A DNA stretch of 8,528 nt from Candidatus Staskawiczbacteria bacterium RIFCSPLOWO2_01_FULL_38_12b. GTDB lineage: Bacteria; Patescibacteriota; Minisyncoccia; Minisyncoccales; Staskawiczbacteraceae. The number at the start of each line of letters is the position of its first letter. Position 1 is the stretch's first letter. The notes under the pieces are model-generated. The model was given only the letters and a program-made list of their open reading frames with translations, was not told the DNA's origin and searched no databases. Of the stretch, positions 1 to 7,128 are shown piece by piece. Location of the stretch: the NCBI GenBank assembly GCA_001820255.1, contig MHPA01000028.1:56758-65285 (forward strand), given 5' to 3'. Made by a program: the position numbers and the translations under genes.

Positions 1-903
1 TTAGTTTCGAATTTAATTGCGTTAAAAAATAAGATAGTGGTTATTGATAATTTATCTTCCGGGAAAAAAGAAAGCATACACCCAGAGGCGGTATTTTACA
101 AAACCGATGTCAGGGATTATAAAAAAGTTTCTGCCATTTTTAAAAAAGAAAATCCTCAAATTGTTTTTCATTTAGCCGCCCAACCCTTGGTGCAACAAGC
201 TAATAACAACCCCTTGCCGGCCATAGAAACTAATGTTATGGGTACCGTAAATGTCTTAGAAATTTGCCGGCAGAAAAAAAATATAGAATCAATCGTTATG
301 ATTTCTTCCGACAAAGCTTATGGTAAATCAGAAAACCTGCCCTACAAAGAAACACATCCGTTGCAAGGCAATCACCCGTATGACGCTTCAAAATCAGCAG
401 CTGATTTGCTGGCCTCAACTTATGCCAACACTTATGGTATACCCATTGTTATTGCCCGTTTTTCCAATGTATACGGCCCGGGAGATTGGAATTTTTCAAG
501 ACTAATTCCCGGTGTCATACAATCAATCATAAAAAATGAAGAATTTTTAATACGTAGCAATGGAAACATGGTGCGCGAATATACGTACGTAAAAGACATA
601 ACCGACGGCTGTATCAAGCTTGCCCAAAACACCAGCCGATTTACAGGGGAAGCATTTAATTTTGGATCAAAAAATATATTCAGCGTTACCGAGGGAGTTT
701 TAAAAATACAAGAAATATTGGACAAGAAAATTAATTACAAAATATTAAATATCGCTAAAAACGAAATCCCGACCCAGTATTTAGATTGGTCAAAAGCCAA
801 AGAAAAACTCGGCTGGCAACCCAAAACCAGCTTTGAACAAGGGATAAAAGAAACATTCAACTGGTATAAAAATTTTCATTTTAAAATATTGAATCTGCCC
901 TAA
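1..903 (+). CDS. rfbG: CDP-glucose 4,6-dehydratase-like extended SDR (5' partial)
   Basis: This extended short-chain dehydrogenase probably oxidises and dehydrates a nucleotide sugar to its 4-keto-6-deoxy form in the cytoplasm. The frame is open to the left edge, and the first visible residues (LVSNLIALKNKIVVIDNLSSG) are those that follow the NAD-binding GxxGxxG loop, so only about 10-20 N-terminal residues are missing. The GTG at 37 is an internal valine codon, not the start. Visible signatures are HLAAQPLV, TNVMGT, SSDKAYG (about 337-357), the catalytic YxxxK (Tyr codon 379-381, Lys 391-393) and FSNVYGPGDWNFSRLIP. The SDK triplet, where dTDP-glucose dehydratases have DE, and the GDW...RLIP stretch point to the CDP-glucose branch (RfbG/DdhB). 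Substrate is inferred from these motifs and from the C-methyltransferase downstream; a CDP-glucose pyrophosphorylase would be expected upstream. Two TAA stops stand in tandem (901-906). A related sugar epimerase is the main alternative. Confidence 0.75.
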   Translation, partial: LVSNLIALKNKIVVIDNLSSGKKESIHPEAVFYKTDVRDYKKVSAIFKKENPQIVFHLAAQPLVQQANNNPLPAIETNVMGTVNVLEICRQKKNIESIVMISSDKAYGKSENLPYKETHPLQGNHPYDASKSAADLLASTYANTYGIPIVIARFSNVYGPGDWNFSRLIPGVIQSIIKNEEFLIRSNGNMVREYTYVKDITDGCIKLAQNTSRFTGEAFNFGSKNIFSVTEGVLKIQEILDKKINYKILNIAKNEIPTQYLDWSKAKEKLGWQPKTSFEQGIKETFNWYKNFHFKILNLP

Positions 904-934
904 TAAAAAATCGCTAATTATTGATTAAAAATCC

Positions 935-1756
935 GTGATTAAAAAATTACTTTGGATGTACACCACAACTAAAAGGTATTTGTTCAAAGATACCAAGTAC
1001 TTTTTTTTGTCTATCTACCGATATTTACAAAATAACTATCACAACAACTGTAAATTTTATACCGAAAGGGAGCTAACTGATTTAATTAAAGCAGGTAAAT
1101 CGATTTTAAGAATAGGAGACGGAGAAATAGGCTTGTTGCATTTTTGCAACGCAGTTTACCAAATATACAGCGACGCCATACGGAATGATTTTTTAAAGAT
1201 TATTAAAAATTATAATAATAATTCCCCATACGTACTTGGCATTACCGAATTTGTAAACTACACTAATACAGAACTGAAAAACTTTGTAAATATTGAAGGG
1301 AAAAAAATAAACCGTTTTCCGGTTTGGCGGCAGCTAAAAATTACCTATGAAATGATATTTAACAAAAATATCAAATACTTTGACGCACTGGCTTTTTATA
1401 AACCCGGCGGGTTTGAGCGTCTTATAATGCCCTGCATACAAACCAAAAAAGTTATAATCGTAACTAATAAAGGAAATCAAGAAATAATTGAGGCTTCCCC
1501 GCTATCAAGGGGTGATTATTTTTATATAACGTGCGCCGATGAAAATAGCTATGAAGACAGATTAAAAATACAGCAAGATATCATTGATCTGATTCATAAA
1601 AGCGGGCTACCAAAAAACGACTTTGTGGTACTTTTTGCCGGAGGATTGGCAAAAACGTTTATCTATGACATGGCAAATATGGGGTACCAAATTCTTGATA
1701 TCGGCTGGGGAATGAAAAGTTACTACACCGGAAAAAGCATCGAACACCAAATTTAA
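935..1756 (+). CDS. GT-D fold glycosyltransferase (DUF1792 type)
   Basis: This looks like a GT-D-fold glycosyltransferase, the family first described from the Streptococcus Fap1 glycosylation system. The 273-residue length fits. Near residues 56-66 is SILRIGDGEIG, whose DGE (62-64) matches the DxE metal/nucleotide motif that defines the fold. The C-terminal block 235-261 (AGGLAK...YDMANMGYQILDIGWG) matches the family's conserved end (AGxLAK, then GYxxxDIG). The first 35 residues are basic and aromatic (LLWMY, YLFK, YFFLSIYRYL), possibly a membrane-surface contact. The start is uncertain: GTG at 935 gives the longest frame, but an in-frame ATG at 956 gives a protein seven residues shorter, and neither has a Shine-Dalgarno sequence. 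It sits 31 bases after the dehydratase and 57 before the methyltransferase, so it interrupts a sugar-biosynthesis set, which suggests it uses that sugar. Donor and acceptor cannot be read from the sequence. Confidence 0.78.
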   Translation: MIKKLLWMYTTTKRYLFKDTKYFFLSIYRYLQNNYHNNCKFYTERELTDLIKAGKSILRIGDGEIGLLHFCNAVYQIYSDAIRNDFLKIIKNYNNNSPYVLGITEFVNYTNTELKNFVNIEGKKINRFPVWRQLKITYEMIFNKNIKYFDALAFYKPGGFERLIMPCIQTKKVIIVTNKGNQEIIEASPLSRGDYFYITCADENSYEDRLKIQQDIIDLIHKSGLPKNDFVVLFAGGLAKTFIYDMANMGYQILDIGWGMKSYYTGKSIEHQI

Positions 1757-1763
1757 CCTTAAA

Positions 1764-1792
1764 TTGCATTTATAACTCACTTATTATATTAT
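1764..1792 (+). promoter_or_regulatory. Possible sigma-70-like promoter before the C-methyltransferase
   Basis: The 57-base gap at 1757-1813 is the longest between plus-strand genes. It holds TTGCAT (1764-1769) and TATTAT (1787-1792) separated by 17 bases. The -10 matches TATAAT at five of six positions; the -35 matches TTGACA at only three of six. In such AT-rich DNA this could be chance. If real, transcription would begin about 15 bases before the ATG at 1814 and give the methyltransferase and downstream genes their own promoter. Confidence 0.25.
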
Positions 1793-1813
1793 CTATACAT
1801 TACACTTAAAAAA

Positions 1814-3040
1814 ATGAACTGTAGAAATTGCAAAACACAAATAACAGAATTTTTTTCCTTGGGACAAATGCCCCTGATTAATTCTTTCTTAAAAAAAGAA
1901 GATATTGCCAAAGAAAAAAAATATAATTTGAGTGTCGGATTTTGCCCTACATGCTATTTGGTTCAGCTCATTGACATCATGCCACCGGAAGATATTTTTA
2001 AAAATTATATTTACTTTTCATCTACATCTCAATATTTTTTAGAGCATTGCAAAGAAGTGGCAGATACATTAATGAAAAAATTACATCTTACCAAAGAAAG
2101 TTTGGTGCTGGAAATTGCCAGCAATGATGGTGCCCAATTACAATCTTTTAAAACCTTGGGAATACCGGTGCTGGGCGTTGATCCCGCAAAAAACATTGCC
2201 AAAGTTGCTAATGAAAAAGGGATTAAAACAATCACGGAATTTTTCAATTATGATTTTGCCAAAAAATTGAGGAAAGAAAGAAATTTGCAAGCCGATTTGG
2301 TTTTTGGGGCCAATGTTTTAGCTCATGTTCCTGAAATTGTGAATTTTACAAAGGGGGTAAAAGAAATTTTAAAACCAAAAGGAACAGCTGTCTTTGAATT
2401 CCCATACGTTAAGGGTTTAATGGAAAATAAATTTGATACTATTTATCATGAGCATGTCTTTTACTACTCGCTTATTGCGCTGATAAATTTATTCAAGAAT
2501 TCGGAGTTGGAAATCTATGACGTGCAAATGACTCCAATGCAGGGAGGTTCTTTAATGATATTTATCTCCAATCCCGGAGTTTTCCCCATAAACGAAAACA
2601 TTAAAAACCTTACGGCAAAGGAAATTAAAAACGGGTTTGATAAATTAGAAACTTATCAAAAAATCAATGACAATATTTTAAAATTAAAAAAGGGATTAAT
2701 CAGTGTATTGGAAAAAATTAAAGGTGAAGGTAAAAAAATAGCCGCCTATTCGGCTCCAGCCAAAGGAAATATTTTACTGAATTATTTTGGTATCAATGAA
2801 AATTACCTGGATTTTATTGTTGATAAGTCCCCGTTAAAACAGGGCCTGTATACCCCGGGCACCCACATGCTGGTATGCCCATTAGAAAAAATTTATGAAA
2901 AAAACCCTGGTTACCTGTTAGTGCTGTGTTGGAATATTGCCAATGAAGTAATGGATATGCAAGAACTGGAAGCCTATCGTAAAAACGGTGGCAAATTCAT
3001 TGTCCCCATTCCGAACATAACGATTTTACCCCATGAATAA
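1814..3040 (+). CDS. NDP-sugar C-methyltransferase (TylC3/TcaB9/NovU type)
   Basis: This SAM-dependent enzyme probably adds a methyl group to carbon 3 of a 4-keto nucleotide sugar. Its 408 residues show the three-part family layout. First is an N-terminal zinc-binding domain (Methyltransf_13) with C3/C6 and C44/C47 in CRNC...CPTC and the LGQMPLINSFL signature. Next is a Rossmann SAM domain with motif I VLEIASNDG at 98-106. Last is a C-terminal domain (Methyltransf_14) with AYSAPAKGN (311-319) and DFIVDKSPLKQGLYTPGT (333-350). YHEH at 211-214 corresponds to the TcaB9 active-site segment where tyrosine, glutamate and a general-base histidine act, so the catalytic set looks intact. The ATG at 1814 fits because the zinc motif begins at residue 3. 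The last eight bases overlap the next SDR gene, suggesting translational coupling. Position between a dehydratase and a reductase-like SDR supports a branched deoxysugar pathway. Confidence 0.88.
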   Translation: MNCRNCKTQITEFFSLGQMPLINSFLKKEDIAKEKKYNLSVGFCPTCYLVQLIDIMPPEDIFKNYIYFSSTSQYFLEHCKEVADTLMKKLHLTKESLVLEIASNDGAQLQSFKTLGIPVLGVDPAKNIAKVANEKGIKTITEFFNYDFAKKLRKERNLQADLVFGANVLAHVPEIVNFTKGVKEILKPKGTAVFEFPYVKGLMENKFDTIYHEHVFYYSLIALINLFKNSELEIYDVQMTPMQGGSLMIFISNPGVFPINENIKNLTAKEIKNGFDKLETYQKINDNILKLKKGLISVLEKIKGEGKKIAAYSAPAKGNILLNYFGINENYLDFIVDKSPLKQGLYTPGTHMLVCPLEKIYEKNPGYLLVLCWNIANEVMDMQELEAYRKNGGKFIVPIPNITILPHE

Positions 3041-3962
3041 AGCTACCAACCCCAAAAAAATACTAGTCTGTGGCGGCACGGGTTTTATTGGCAGAAAATT
3101 AGTTGACCGGCTCCAACAACAAGGCAGGGTTGTTAATCTGTTAGTCCACGACAAAATATCCAAACCTTTTAAAAAAAATAGCGTCGTTATTTTTAAGGGG
3201 GACCTTTTAGATAAAAAAACCCTAATAAAAGCGGTAGAAAATTCAAATATTATCCTAAACTTGGTCAGCACGTTTGATGATGATGCTTGTTACCTTTTTA
3301 ATATAGCAAGTTCTGCCAACCTTTTGGCCGCATGCAAAGATAATAAAAATATAGAGAAAATCATTTTTATTTCTTCAGGGGCGGTGTATGGAAACTATAA
3401 AAGTAAACCCTACAAAGAAACAGATTCTCTAAAACCCGTAACAACATATGGGCTTTCAAAATACCTTGCTGAAGAAACGCATAAGTTTTATTCAAAAAAA
3501 TATAACATTCCGGTTATTATTCTGCGATTGGCAAATACTTACGGTCCAGAGCAAGAAATTGGCGTAATCAGCGAATTTTTAAGTTTTGCCTTCAAAAATC
3601 AGCCGATAAAAATGCATAAAAATGGAAAACAGGCACGAGATTTTTTATATGTTGACGATGCGGTCAGCGGAATCATAAAAAGCATAGATTACAGATCAAA
3701 AGGGTTTGATGTTTTTAATATCTCTGGCAAAAAAGCTTATTCCTTATTGGAAACTATCGCGTTGATTGAAAAAAACATAGGCAGAAAAATAAAAATAGAG
3801 TTTATGCCAGCTAAAAAATACGATATGAAGTATATGTGCGCAAGTTATAGAAAGGCAAAATTTGCTATGGGGTATGAACCGAAAGTTAGTTTAAATCAGG
3901 GTATTGCAAGGACGATTGCTTATTTGATAGAAACAACTAATAATTTCTCAGATAATCTCTAA
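3033..3962 (+). CDS. NAD(P)-dependent sugar epimerase/4-ketoreductase (extended SDR)
   Basis: This 309-residue extended SDR is complete. It has the dinucleotide-binding loop GGTGFIG (14-20), GD at 56-57, SSGAVYG (114-120), catalytic YGLSK (Y139, K143), RLANTYGP and a C-terminal substrate-binding part with RDFLYVDDAVSGI. It lacks the DE or DK pair of sugar 4,6-dehydratases, having SSGAVYG at that site, so an epimerase or 4-keto reductase is more likely than a second dehydratase. The ATG at 3033 overlaps the end of the methyltransferase by eight bases and leaves the usual short lead before the glycine loop. From that coupling I infer that it reduces the 4-keto group (or epimerises then reduces) of the C-methylated sugar, finishing the activated donor. 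A UDP-glucose 4-epimerase-like role acting independently is the alternative; motifs alone do not settle it. Confidence 0.82.
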   Translation: MNKATNPKKILVCGGTGFIGRKLVDRLQQQGRVVNLLVHDKISKPFKKNSVVIFKGDLLDKKTLIKAVENSNIILNLVSTFDDDACYLFNIASSANLLAACKDNKNIEKIIFISSGAVYGNYKSKPYKETDSLKPVTTYGLSKYLAEETHKFYSKKYNIPVIILRLANTYGPEQEIGVISEFLSFAFKNQPIKMHKNGKQARDFLYVDDAVSGIIKSIDYRSKGFDVFNISGKKAYSLLETIALIEKNIGRKIKIEFMPAKKYDMKYMCASYRKAKFAMGYEPKVSLNQGIARTIAYLIETTNNFSDNL

Positions 3963-3990
3963 TAACATTATTTTTAAATTTTTATAAAAT

Positions 3991-4950
3991 ATGAACCAAA
4001 AACCTTTGATAAGCATCTGCATACCCACCTACAACCGATCTCATTACCTTAAAGAATGTTTAGATACTATTGTTTTGCAGTTTGACAATGAAACCGTAAA
4101 AAATTCAGTCCAAGTGATTATTTCAGATGATGCCAGCTCTGACAATACCAAGGAGTTAGCGGAAAGTTATCAAGCCCGTTTTAATAATATAACGTATTTT
4201 AAAAATAAGGAAAATCTTGGAATGGACGGAAATATCGCTAATTCCGTTTTAAAAGCAAATGGGAAATACTGCTGGCATATTGGAGACGACGATATAATCC
4301 AAAATGGAGCGCTTGATTTAATAATTAAAATTTTAACTAAAAAAGAAGTTGCCCTGCTTACCGTCAATTTCTATCCGTTTATTGATATTAAAAAAGCTTC
4401 AGAGAGAAAAGTTTTTGGCAACGATTACGCTGTAGAGTACATATACTCGGCAGAAGAATTTTGCGACAAGTGTTATTCTCAAGGATTCTTAGGCATTTTT
4501 ATATTTAATAAAGAACTTTGGCTTAACATAGACAAAAAAAATTATGAAAAATTCTGGTCTTGGCTTGAATTTATCTTTAAAATGATTGGAACGACCCGCC
4601 TGCCATTAGCCCACCTAAAAACCCCCGTACTTTTTATTGGACAAGACTATAGGTGGAACGAAAACGGCGGCGCATTATTTTGCACCATACATATTAAAAG
4701 GGTTTTTGATAAGTTGCAGGAATTTGGCTACAGTAAAAACTTTGTCAATAACAATATAAATATTTTATCAAAGAGTTTGCCAAGAGCATTGCTTACCGCC
4801 AAAAGTTACGATTTAAAATGGTCTTTTGATAATCTGTTTTTTATATACAAAGAATTTTACCGCTATCCAATACAGCTTTTTCTAACCACATTGATTTTTT
4901 TTATCCCCAACTATTTTTTAAAAATTGCTAAAAAGATTAAAAAAATCTGA
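3991..4950 (+). CDS. Family 2 glycosyltransferase, abequosyltransferase-like
   Basis: This is a GT-A fold inverting glycosyltransferase of family GT2. The N-terminus has the standard ISICIPTYNRSHYL (7-20), then VIISDDASSDNT (42-53) for nucleotide binding, ENLGMDGN (74-81) and the metal-binding GDDD (98-101) in CWHIGDDDII. The pattern of a YCWHIGDDD segment after a GMDGN motif resembles the abequosyltransferases of Salmonella O-antigen synthesis (RfbV/WbaV), which use a CDP-deoxysugar. That would fit the CDP-sugar genes just upstream, but it is a resemblance recalled from the family, not an alignment. Residues 292-319 are hydrophobic and end in a lysine-rich tail (FLKIAKKIKKI), a likely amphipathic inner-membrane anchor. 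It begins 28 bases after the SDR and ends two bases before the GT10 gene. No Shine-Dalgarno sequence precedes its ATG. Confidence 0.85.
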   Translation: MNQKPLISICIPTYNRSHYLKECLDTIVLQFDNETVKNSVQVIISDDASSDNTKELAESYQARFNNITYFKNKENLGMDGNIANSVLKANGKYCWHIGDDDIIQNGALDLIIKILTKKEVALLTVNFYPFIDIKKASERKVFGNDYAVEYIYSAEEFCDKCYSQGFLGIFIFNKELWLNIDKKNYEKFWSWLEFIFKMIGTTRLPLAHLKTPVLFIGQDYRWNENGGALFCTIHIKRVFDKLQEFGYSKNFVNNNINILSKSLPRALLTAKSYDLKWSFDNLFFIYKEFYRYPIQLFLTTLIFFIPNYFLKIAKKIKKI

Positions 4951-4952
4951 TT

Positions 4953-6008
4953 ATGTATATCGGCTTTTACACCAATACCAAACAATTCAATCAAAATAAA
5001 CTCTTTGCTGATTCTTCTCATCTGCCCATCGGGGACGATTTACTGTACCCATTTTTTTATATATCAGAACAATTAAAAAAAATGGGTCACAGGGTAAGCA
5101 CTATTGACATGGATGACCTTGAAAAATTTGACGCCGTGGTATTTTTAGATTTTCCCGGCACCGGCAACCCCTATTTTAAAACCCTGGTTTCACGGGGCCA
5201 TAAAAATTTGTATCTTATCGTTTACGAATCCCCCATTATAAAACCGGACAATTTCCAAAAAGAAAACTATGCCTATTTTAAAAAAGTATTTACCTGGCAG
5301 GACGAAATCGTCGATAACAAGCAATTCTTTAAAATTCAATACAGCCACAAAATCCCAGAACAATTGGATTTTACCCTGGCGCAAAACCCTTCGACCAGCT
5401 CAGGACAAGCGAAAAAACTCTGCACTATCATATCTTCCAATAAATCCATGGCGCACCCAAAAGAACTTTACACTGAAAGAATAAAAGCAATCCGCTGGTT
5501 TGAGCAAAATCACCCGGAAAATTTTGACTTATATGGAAATGGCTGGGATCGATACCATTTTGAAGGAACATTTTTTGGATTTAAAATCGCTAGACTCAAT
5601 AGGTTGAAATTTTTAACCAAGCTCTTACGGCCTTACTACCCTTCTTGGAAAGGACTCGTTCCGTCAAAAAGGAAAACCTACCAAAAATACCGGTTTTCTA
5701 TTTGTTATGAGAATTGCAAAGGTTTTAATGGTTACATTACTGAAAAAATATTTGACTGTTTACTGGCAGGATGCGTGCCAATTTATTTGGGAGCCCCAAA
5801 TATCTCAGACCACATTCCAAAAGATACTTTTATTGATAAAAGGAATTTTGCCACCTACCAAGAGCTTTATGCATATATTAAAAATATGCCCGGCCAAAAA
5901 TACCAAAGTTATTTAGACGCAATCAATCACTTCTTAAAAAGTGATAAAGCTCGTCCATTTTCAGCCAAGTACTTTGCCGATACTATTATTCAACAAATCA
6001 TTCAATGA
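4953..6008 (+). CDS. GT10 fucosyltransferase-like enzyme with in-frame repeat insertion
   Basis: This 351-residue protein resembles alpha-1,3/1,4-fucosyltransferases of family GT10, which transfer L-fucose from GDP-fucose to a glycan. The C-terminal domain has the family hallmark at 246-285: YRFSICYEN, then GYITEKIFDCLLAGCVPIYLG and APN. E264 and K265 correspond to the GDP-fucose-binding EK pair of Helicobacter FucT, and N254 to its nearby asparagine. The N-terminal domain has IVYESP (89-94), whose E92 is the likely catalytic base, and KVFTW (111-115). KKLCTIISSNKS (154-165) opens the second Rossmann domain. Directly before it, residues 146-153 (PSTSSGQA) are encoded by a GC-rich repeat element, so the insertion falls in the interdomain linker and the frame survives. 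The gene starts two bases after the GT2 gene and overlaps the next by four (ATGA). L-galactose from GDP-L-galactose is an alternative donor sugar given the nearby epimerase. Confidence 0.88.
   Translation: MYIGFYTNTKQFNQNKLFADSSHLPIGDDLLYPFFYISEQLKKMGHRVSTIDMDDLEKFDAVVFLDFPGTGNPYFKTLVSRGHKNLYLIVYESPIIKPDNFQKENYAYFKKVFTWQDEIVDNKQFFKIQYSHKIPEQLDFTLAQNPSTSSGQAKKLCTIISSNKSMAHPKELYTERIKAIRWFEQNHPENFDLYGNGWDRYHFEGTFFGFKIARLNRLKFLTKLLRPYYPSWKGLVPSKRKTYQKYRFSICYENCKGFNGYITEKIFDCLLAGCVPIYLGAPNISDHIPKDTFIDKRNFATYQELYAYIKNMPGQKYQSYLDAINHFLKSDKARPFSAKYFADTIIQQIIQ
5388..5411 (+). repeat. Short GC-rich interspersed element read as PSTSSGQA
   Basis: A 24-base block beginning CCTTCGACCAGC and ending GGACAAGCG stands out: 15 of 24 bases are G or C in strongly AT-rich surroundings. 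Inside it, GACCAGC and GACAAGC form an imperfect direct repeat 11 bases apart, flanking TCAG. I recognise it as a variant of the dispersed element with TTGTCCTGAGC on its complement, found in many uncultured bacterial genomes, where it is translated as STSSGQA. Here it adds exactly eight codons to the GT10 gene. It is the only copy I see in this window. How it spreads is unknown to me. Confidence 0.75.
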
Positions 6009-7087
6009 AGACACCCCTGGTAACCATTTTTTTTCTTGCTCATAACTACGAAAAGAACTTGGAAAAGGCGGTAAAGCCTATCTTAGAACAAAGCTATCCA
6101 AATATTGAAATTATTATTTCTGATAACCAATCCACCGATAACACCCAAAAAGCAATCAGGCAAATACAAAGCAAGCACCCGAAGGTAATTTCCAGAAAGA
6201 ATATTCCGGGTATAAACACTGACCAGTTCCATGACGTAGATACTAAGGACACCTCCACAAAAGTCTATGACGCCTGTTTAAACCACTGCAATGGTTGTAT
6301 TAATTCTGGGTTAGCAAAAGGAGAATTTATCATATTTTGCCACCAGGATGATATTTACCAAAAAAATATCATTAAAAAAGAGGTGGAATTTTTAATGGCG
6401 CATCCAAAAGTTGCCGGAGTGTTTACTCTTGCAAATATTATTAATAAAGATGATAAGGTTGTTGGAAAGTGGAATTTGCCAAAAGAATTACGAGGGAAAA
6501 GCACCTATCATTTTAGTGAGATATTTAAAGCCGTTTTGCACCATGGTAATACTTTTTTACTGCCACCCACATTTATGGCAAGAAAAGAAATCTTTGCCAA
6601 TATGGGGTTGTTTGATGACCATGGCTCCTTTGGATGCTCTGCTGATCTGGAAATGTGGCTTAGAATATTGGAAAAATATCAAATAGGTATTTTACAAGAA
6701 AATCTCATCCATTATAGGGATGGCGGACGAGGCGCAAAATACAACCAATTGCGAACCCAAACATCTGACTTTTTTAAAGTCATGGATTATTATTTAATAG
6801 ATAAAGGATATATTGCCAGCACAGACAAAAAGAGTTTAAGGCAATACGAATATCAAAAAGACTTTGATAATACATTGCGAGCAATGAACTTTTTAATGCA
6901 AGGGCAAATACAAGAAGCAAAAAAAATAATCAATGCCTCTTTTTCATGGGAATATTTTAGGGCGCTGTTTGAAAATATAAAAATTGTAAGGATAAAAGTA
7001 TTGATCTTAAAAGTTACATTATTTATAGGATTAAACCTCGGCCTTGGAGAATATCTAAGAAAAATGTTTTTAGCGCTAAGAGTGTAA
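6005..7087 (+). CDS. Family 2 glycosyltransferase with cysteine-containing insert
   Basis: This 360-residue protein has a GT2 GT-A domain: VTIFFLAHNYEKNLEKAV (6-23), SYPNIEIIISDNQSTDNT (30-47), HQDD (113-116) as the metal-binding DxD equivalent, and SADLEMWLRI (212-221), matching the E/D-containing acceptor-side motif of the family. The distance from SDN (39-41) to QDD (114-116) is about 20 residues longer than the equivalent distance in the other GT2 gene here. The extra stretch (roughly 70-100) is acidic, DVDTKD, followed by C91, C95 and C98. The C-terminal 35 residues alternate basic and hydrophobic residues (IKVLILKVTLFIG...YLRKMFLALRV) and probably touch the membrane. The ATG overlaps the GT10 stop by four bases, suggesting coupled translation and a shared glycan. 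It is the last gene before the terminator. Donor and acceptor are not deducible. Confidence 0.85.
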   Translation: MKTPLVTIFFLAHNYEKNLEKAVKPILEQSYPNIEIIISDNQSTDNTQKAIRQIQSKHPKVISRKNIPGINTDQFHDVDTKDTSTKVYDACLNHCNGCINSGLAKGEFIIFCHQDDIYQKNIIKKEVEFLMAHPKVAGVFTLANIINKDDKVVGKWNLPKELRGKSTYHFSEIFKAVLHHGNTFLLPPTFMARKEIFANMGLFDDHGSFGCSADLEMWLRILEKYQIGILQENLIHYRDGGRGAKYNQLRTQTSDFFKVMDYYLIDKGYIASTDKKSLRQYEYQKDFDNTLRAMNFLMQGQIQEAKKIINASFSWEYFRALFENIKIVRIKVLILKVTLFIGLNLGLGEYLRKMFLALRV

Positions 7088-7088
7088 C

Positions 7089-7119
7089 AAAAAATCGTCC
7101 CAACAGGACGATTTTTTTT
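7089..7119. terminator. Bidirectional intrinsic terminator between convergent genes
   Basis: A perfect 12-bp stem (7089-7100 with 7106-7117) closes a five-base CAACA loop. The inner six pairs, TCGTCC with GGACGA, are the GC-containing core. Six A on the left and eight T on the right give a U-tract whichever strand is transcribed. It starts two bases after the plus-strand stop at 7087 and lies ten bases from the minus-strand stop at 7129, so it fits both converging operons. Confidence 0.9.
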
Positions 7120-7128
7120 CTAAATATT

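Noticed and set aside
37..39. GTG at 37 as the start of the first gene.
   Set aside because: The frame is open to base 1 and encodes typical SDR residues before it, so the gene begins outside the window.
922..945. Ten-base direct repeat TGATTAAAAA at 922 and 936 across the GTG start of the GT-D gene.
   Set aside because: Low-complexity AT-rich sequence with only two copies; chance is an adequate explanation.
3983..3990. TATAAAAT directly before the ATG at 3991 as a -10 promoter box.
   Set aside because: It abuts the start codon, so transcription would begin inside the gene, and no -35 partner is evident. The 28-base gap fits read-through within an operon.
5269..5484. Alternative-frame reading giving TLRPAQDKR across the GC-rich element.
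   Set aside because: It is another frame of the same element inside the well-supported GT10 gene, with no domain or start signal of its own.
6027..6034. Run of eight T close to the start of a GT2 gene, which could allow slipped-strand phase variation.
   Set aside because: Similar eight-T runs occur at 1001-1008 and 4895-4902, and A/T runs are common throughout this AT-rich window, so nothing marks this one as selected.
6275..6298. CX3CX2C pattern (C91, C95, C98) in the last plus-strand GT2 protein, resembling the radical SAM cluster motif.
   Set aside because: The surrounding protein has clear GT2 motifs before and after it, and there are no other radical SAM features such as a TIM-barrel pattern or GGE motif. 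Reported only as an unusual insert.
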